NCBI RefSeq assembly: GCF_028502605.1
Contig: NC_079232.1
Location: forward strand, 2,170,001-2,234,000
Direction of reading: 5' to 3'
Origin: Trichoderma breve
Lineage: Eukaryota; Ascomycota; Sordariomycetes; Hypocreales; Hypocreaceae
Length of the DNA stretch: 64,000 nt
Below are positions 58,987 through 64,000 of the stretch, one piece after another. The stretch's first letter is position 1, and each line of letters opens with the position of its first letter. A program made the position numbers and the translations under genes. Under the pieces are notes generated by a model. That model worked only from the letters and a program-made list of their open reading frames with translations. It was not told the DNA's origin and searched no databases.

Positions 58987-61595
58987 ATGGACCGGTCCAG
59001 CGGGCCCAAGAGCATCTTCCCAAAGGGGCCCAACTTCACTCTCGATGATTTTTCCAACAAGGACTTCATAGTCAGAGACTTTGTTGATAGTCTTGCCGAG
59101 AGTGCTATGCCCTCTGGCCGTCGCTCGGGGCCGTCTCAATCCACCACTTTTGACCCAAAGCCGCTAATCAGAAGCTTTGAGAGTATGGGATCCGATTCTG
59201 GGAGACGAGAAAGGGGGCGCTCACGCTGACTGATGCCTCTCCAGATGCCTTATCTCAGCTTGCCGTCCTTGGAGATGAGCTCCAGGAAAAGGAATCCGAG
59301 CTCCTGTCACAAGTGCGCCGGGCCGAAATCCAACACGACCAGACACTCGATACCCTCGGCCGCAAGCTCGACGAAACCATGGAGTCGTTTGAGGCCCTCG
59401 ACATTTCATTAAATCCTAATAGCACAAACGGCAACGACGCGAACGGAAAGCCCGATACTGGCGGAAACATTGCCGTACAGATTGGAGAGAAGTTGGACGA
59501 CTTGGACAAGAAGAGGAGAAGAGCACAGGACACCATCTTTTTAATTAGTTGCTGGACAGAACTCAGCGAAACTGGACTACTGTCGTCCCTCGAAGATATC
59601 CGGCGGCAAGGAGGCGCAGAGAACAAGGTGCGATGTGCCGTCATTGCTCGTCAATTGATGAGAATCAGCCAGCAGCTTGACCCGCTGGCATGGGCAACAC
59701 GAAATGGCAACAGGGCCAGCATTGCCAGTTTTGCCACGTTGACAATTAGAGCGCGCAATACCCGAGAAATCCTGGAGAAATTCTGCGAGACGCTAGAGCA
59801 AGATCTATTGCAGCAGTTCAACAATAGCTACAGGCGGCAGAACTTCAACGACATGATGGAATGCGCAAAGGTGCTGTACGATTTCAACGGAGGCGCCAGT
59901 GTCATTGCGGTTTTTGTAAACCAGCATCAGTTCTTCATTGACAGAGACCAATTAATGAGCGACGAAATGGCAGCGGATGGTGAAATGTGGGAGGCTTTGG
60001 CCGATCCGGACGTGGAGCCGCCGGGCATCGAACCGAGTTTGCAATCCCTCATTGACGAAGTCAAGATTGTCATGCAAGAGGAATCCTTTATTATCAAGCG
60101 GGCGTTCCCCTACTACGAAACGGTGCTCATCAAGTTCATTCAGCGCGTCTTCCAGCAGTCCATACAGCAGCGGCTCGAAAAGGTCCTCGACAAAGCCGAA
60201 TCAGTCTCCACCCTGGCGTTCCTCAGATCCCTCCACTCGTCGAGGAGTTATATCGGCTCCTTGGTAGAAGACTTGAAGATGCACGGCCTGACAGAACACC
60301 CAGAGCCTTGCTCAGCGCAGATTGCACAGGCTTTGGATCAACAGCTAGACGAGCTCTTCGTCCCCTTCCTTGTGGGGAGTGTCTATATCGAGCGGGAGAA
60401 GAAGAGCTTGGAAGAATTATACGGCTCTTTACTCTTCAAATTTAGTATATTCCACTCAAGGCGAAAGAAGGCGCCATCTTCTGGGTTCATGGCCTCTTTA
60501 GCCCAGCAAGGCAACCAGATGATTCAGTCTGCCAAGGACGCCTATCTGGAGCGTCTCGAGTCGTCAGAGCTATCGGCCACGCAAAAGGCCATGATGCTGC
60601 GAGTTGCCGGCCTGTCAGACAAGAGCGATAATAAAAATGAGATTGAGGTAGCGGATGAAGATGGAATATTAGGAGTGGCCAACGCAAAGAGGATGCTAAA
60701 ATGGTTGGCAGAGAGTGTCCAGAGAGTGCTCGAGCTTGGGTCTCAGATCGATACACCGAAAGACGTCAACATATTGCTCAACCTGCTGCTCACACACATG
60801 GGTCAGGTTTATATCGAGACTGCCCTCGAGGCAGCACATTCTCAGGCGACCATTCTGGAGAACACGAAGATTGAGCCAGACATGTCGTATCTACCGCCTA
60901 TCCGACCGGGCGTAACGATATCGGGCCTCATGGAACGATTCATCAGCACAGTCCTCATTCGACTTGCCGAGTCGAACACGACTGTGCGCAAGAGCATGGA
61001 GGCACAGAAGAAGATGGCTATTGATACCATTGAAAAGAAGACAAACGCCGTGATAAAAATATCAATCGACGTTGTTGTGAATTGGGTCATCAAGTCGTTG
61101 GGCACACAAAAGAAGCAGGACTTTAGGCCCAAGGACGGCGAACTGGAGTCTCTCCAAACAGCTACATGCCTGCACATCTGCCAGTTCCTCGCGCGGGCGA
61201 GCCAACTCGCCAGCCAGGCCATCGACGGGCACAACGCCGAAAAGTTCTTTAGCGAGCTGGGCCTCGTGCTTCACTCACACCTGTTTGACCACTTCAAGCG
61301 GTTCCAGGTCAACGCCACGGGCGGCCTGATGGTGACGCAGGACATTGCAAAGTACGTGGCGACGCTGCGGGCGTGGCCGCTGGCCAAGGATGTGGAGACG
61401 GCGATTGAGATGCTTACGGAGATTGGGTCGCTCTTCATTGTCGGCCCGGAGGCGCTGAGGGAGAAGGTGAGGACGCTGGCGCCCGGGTCGAGCTCGGTCA
61501 GGGGGAAGCTGTCAAAGGCGGATTTCAAGGCGTTTGTGGAGAAGCGAGACGATTCGGGGTCTGTGGGCATACGGGGTATTTTGAGCGGTTTATAA
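58987..61595 (+). CDS. SEC10: Exocyst complex component Sec10
   Basis: Exons 58987-59182 and 59245-61595 (62-nt intron, GTATGG..CTCCAG, phase 1) encode 848 residues, in range for fungal Sec10. The exocyst tethers secretory vesicles to the plasma membrane at hyphal tips and septa. The N-terminus FTLDDFSNKDFIVRDFVDSL and FDPKPLIRSFENALSQL are characteristic. Residues from about 65 to 160 contain a predicted coiled coil (ALSQLAVLGDELQEKESELL, VRRAEIQHDQTLDTLGRKLD), after which the helical-rod CATCHR-like body continues to the end (RGILSGL). No membrane segment or signal peptide, as expected of a peripheral complex subunit. The splice restores the Asn codon of SFENALSQL, which neither exon encodes alone. 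It is divergent from NUS1 and convergent with DUS4. Confidence 0.9.
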
Positions 61596-61851
61596 TTTAT
61601 AGGAGTATATATATGTCGTAACCCAGGTGAATGGTCTTTATGTTTCTTTTTCAAATTCTATTTTATACTGGTCTCATGCCGTGTCCGTAAATCAAGCTTC
61701 GATGAGTACTCAAAAGCAACGCCTGAACCAGCTATATATAATCATATCCAGTGAACCAGACAGGACCCCCAACCCCTGGCTTTAGGGACCCATTTCCCTA
61801 TCTTTTGCAATGGTTTTTCTTTCAAAGTTCTTTTGTTTTGCTCTAGTTGTT
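61596..61851. other. Convergent 3' spacer between SEC10 and DUS4
   Basis: A 256-bp spacer between facing stop codons. AT-rich TATATATA-like stretches (near 61605-61615 and 61733-61740) may take part in 3'-end formation. No gene. Confidence 0.6.
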
Positions 61852-63365
61852 TCACAAGTCTCGCCTCATTCCCTTCTGCCCAGTATGCTCCTCAATCTTT
61901 TCATCCAAAAAGTCAATCAAATCCGCCATGTTCGTGAAATCCACCAACTTCGCTCTCTCCTTCTTATTTAACAGCGAGGATTTGTCGTTGCCCATCCCTG
62001 GTGCACACATCTCCTGCACGTGATGCACAACCAACTTCAACGGCAGCGGACACCTTGCCACATTACACATGAACGTCTCAAGCGTCTCCCACGGACACGC
62101 CGAGTAGCCTGCAAAAAGGGCCGGGTTGGCGAGGAGGCCGCGGGCGGACATGAAGCCTGAGAGGTTCGTGTTGCTGGGCTTCGGCTGTTGCTGTTGCTGT
62201 TGCTGTGTGGAGATGTTGTTGTTTCTGCTGGGGGGGTCTTCTTTGATGGTTAGAGTTGCTAGGTCGGGAGGGGAGGTTGATCTGATGGGGAGGGCTGCGA
62301 GATCAAAGACATCGCCGGAGAGCAGGATGGGGAGCGTGCGCGAGTACTTTTCGGTGAGAATTTCGAGGGCTTCGGTGAAGATGGGGGTTGTTGAGGGGGT
62401 GTGGCGAGTTCGAGGGTGGATGGTGACCCAGTCGACGAGGCGGTTTTGGGGATGTCCTATGACTGTGTCGAGATAGTCCATTGTTCTCCTGAGTTTGAGT
62501 GAGTGTGAGTGCTTCACTTATAGTAACAACATATCGGCCCCCTTACCTTAAATCATCGTGAACCCGTATCTTGACGCTCACACTACGGCCCTTGGGGCTG
62601 TCTATGTCCTCCTCCATCCCCACGGCCCATCCGTCTCTGGCCAGATGCTGTCTCGTCTCAATTACCATGTCACGCACCAGCTCTCTCTTGTTCATCAACG
62701 CGGCTCCGAGCGTTTCCGCGCAAGCCCATGACTGAGGACATCCGCAGTTGAGGTCTACGCCCTGTGCAAAAGGCGCGACGAGGGTTGAGGCGCGGGCGAG
62801 TTCTAGGGGCACGTTTGCGCCGAACTGGACTATTGTGGGAGGCTGGACGCCTGAGGTTGATACTGTGAAGTCTGGTTTTTTGTTGGCCTTGATTCTCTTA
62901 CATCTCACTTTGTCTGGTGTGGTTTTGTGGTTAAGAAGGCATACCGCTGTCTCTGGCAAACTGATTCCTGTTGAACTCCTTGGCCAGAATCATGGGCGTC
63001 CAGCATAGGTCAACGCCATATTTGTGAACTGTCTGGCGAAAGGCAAGCTGCGCCGATGATGCCTGTCAGCTCGAACTCTTCAAGAATCCTCACAACTGTT
63101 CAATGCACGCTTCATCTGCTAGTACTTGCCTTACTGTAGCGCACCATGGGCGCACAGGCATACAGAAACCGATCTTGCCTCCTCGCAGCATCAAAGATCT
63201 TGAGCGGACTAAATATCACAGTGAGTTAGTCATGATGAAACCAAGTCTTACCCTGCACCGCTGAAAATTCGATACCGGATTCAATCACATGAGCGTTGGT
63301 TGAATTGAGTAGACTCACTGTGAGGAGGCTGAGGGTGTATCTTCATCCCTGGTGATGGAACCCAT
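61852..63365 (-). CDS. DUS4: tRNA-dihydrouridine synthase, Dus4-type
   Basis: Five reverse-strand exons (63365-63319, 63208-63130, 63047-62945, 62871-62547, 62488-61852) join to 396 residues. Dus4 uses FMN and NAD(P)H to reduce U20a/U20b in the tRNA D-loop. Landmarks are APMVRYSKLAFRQTVHKYG and CWTPMILAKEF in the N-terminal TIM barrel, the catalytic C121 in DLNCGCPQSWA, VKIRVHDD, WVTIHPRTR, and GFMSARGLLANPALFAGY. The intron between exons 2 and 3 has a GC donor (AAG|GCAAGT), needed to keep SKLAFR in frame. A roughly 45-residue insert rich in Pro/Ser/Asn with seven consecutive Gln interrupts the barrel between LSGDVFDL and GFMSARG. The ATG at 63365 is the only in-frame ATG of the first exon. 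It is convergent with SEC10. Confidence 0.9.
62184..62204 (-). repeat. Poly-Gln codon tract in DUS4
   Basis: Seven consecutive Gln codons (alternating CAG and CAA on the coding strand; CTGTTG repeats on the plus strand) lie in the low-complexity insert. The CAG/CAA alternation should make it less prone to slippage than pure CAG. Confidence 0.85.
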
Positions 63366-64000
63366 GCTGGGCAGCTTGAGGATCGTTTTGTGTGTTTTTG
63401 ATATGAGCCTGTGTAAGTTTTCATTGGAAGATGATGACAAGACTTTGGTTAGTGTCAGTGTGAATAAGCCATTTTCGCCTGGATTACTGCATCTGAGACT
63501 AGACAGCCCCACTGCACATCACTGGAACTAAGATTTGGGCCTAAAAGTCTTGGCTGCTTAGCTGAGTCGAAACATTTCAACGACCTCTTATTGCTCTTAT
63601 TATAAGGGCTGATGCCTGGATAATTGTTTCATCAAGGCAATCGTGTTTTATGCTTTGCTAGTTCTCATGAAAATTCATTCAATTAACTGTGAAGGAATCG
63701 GATTGTTTCATGCCATGTCACCAGTTTGTATTACGAAAAGCACAGAAGTTGAGATAGTAAATCACTGTGTGTATTGACTGATTTTCCCCATTCACTTGCC
63801 TAAATGGCGTCTATGTAAATATGTTGCTTGACCCAAACGGTATAAGAAAACCTGAAGATAAAAGAGGCCAGCCTCGCAGCAGGGGATTATGAAATTATTG
63901 TTTTGCTTTTCCGCACGCTGCCTCTCATAAAAGAAAAACCCCTTGACTCATTGTACATGCCGACGTATATTCACAATTTGCCCATTAATCCGTTCCATTG
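63366..64000. other. AT-rich region upstream of DUS4 to window end
   Basis: The 635 bp after the DUS4 start hold its promoter and then increasingly AT-rich DNA. No gene beginning before the window edge could be supported. Confidence 0.5.

Overview
The window reads as nuclear DNA of a filamentous ascomycete. Genes are single transcription units with short introns (about 54-160 nt, GTATGT/GTAAGT/GTGAGT donors, CTAAC/CTGAC branch sites), third codon positions are C-rich in highly expressed genes, and all protein families have fungal orthologues. Overall protein style, and especially the close match of the protein disulfide isomerase to what I remember of Trichoderma, suggests Sordariomycetes, Hypocreales, probably Trichoderma or a near relative. 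That placement is inference from memory, not a search. No bacterial features, CRISPR array, rRNA or convincing tRNA gene were found.

Left part (1-18.8 kb): the 3' portion of PRP39 (U1 snRNP), mitochondrial cytochrome c peroxidase with a 5'-UTR intron, a YqjM-type old yellow enzyme, an ER protein disulfide isomerase ending in HDEL, a three-exon gene for a 108-residue mitochondrial membrane protein with no name known to me, a VPS71/SWC6 HIT-zinc-finger subunit of SWR1, and threonyl-tRNA synthetase in seven exons.

Middle (18.8-43.2 kb): a 7.4-kb gene desert leads to a WD40/DUF2415 protein. It is followed by a secreted GH17 glucan endo-1,3-beta-glucosidase (minus strand), a mitochondrial RNase II-type exoribonuclease (DSS1/cyt-4), and a REG1-like protein phosphatase 1 regulatory subunit (minus strand).

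Right part (43.2-64 kb): a 10.7-kb desert is followed by a compact cluster: TRM5 (minus) divergent from an AlkB-type 2-oxoglutarate dioxygenase; NUS1 (minus) tail-to-tail with AlkB and divergent from exocyst SEC10; and a DUS4-type tRNA dihydrouridine synthase (minus) convergent with SEC10. Three genes concern tRNA (ThrRS, TRM5, DUS4) and three concern mitochondria directly (CCP1, the 108-aa protein, DSS1). PDI, NUS1 (dolichol for N-glycosylation), SEC10 and the GH17 enzyme belong to the secretory and cell-wall route. I see no operon-like or biosynthetic cluster; this is a housekeeping region.

The best non-genic signals are a 9-mer, TACGGAGTA, found seven times exactly and only between genes; clusters of GTAC-centred words in the deserts; an AT-rich 30-48-bp tandem repeat; a perfect 7-bp inverted repeat upstream of PDI; and a GC-AG intron in DUS4. 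All exon boundaries were worked out by hand from frame, splice signals and family conservation.
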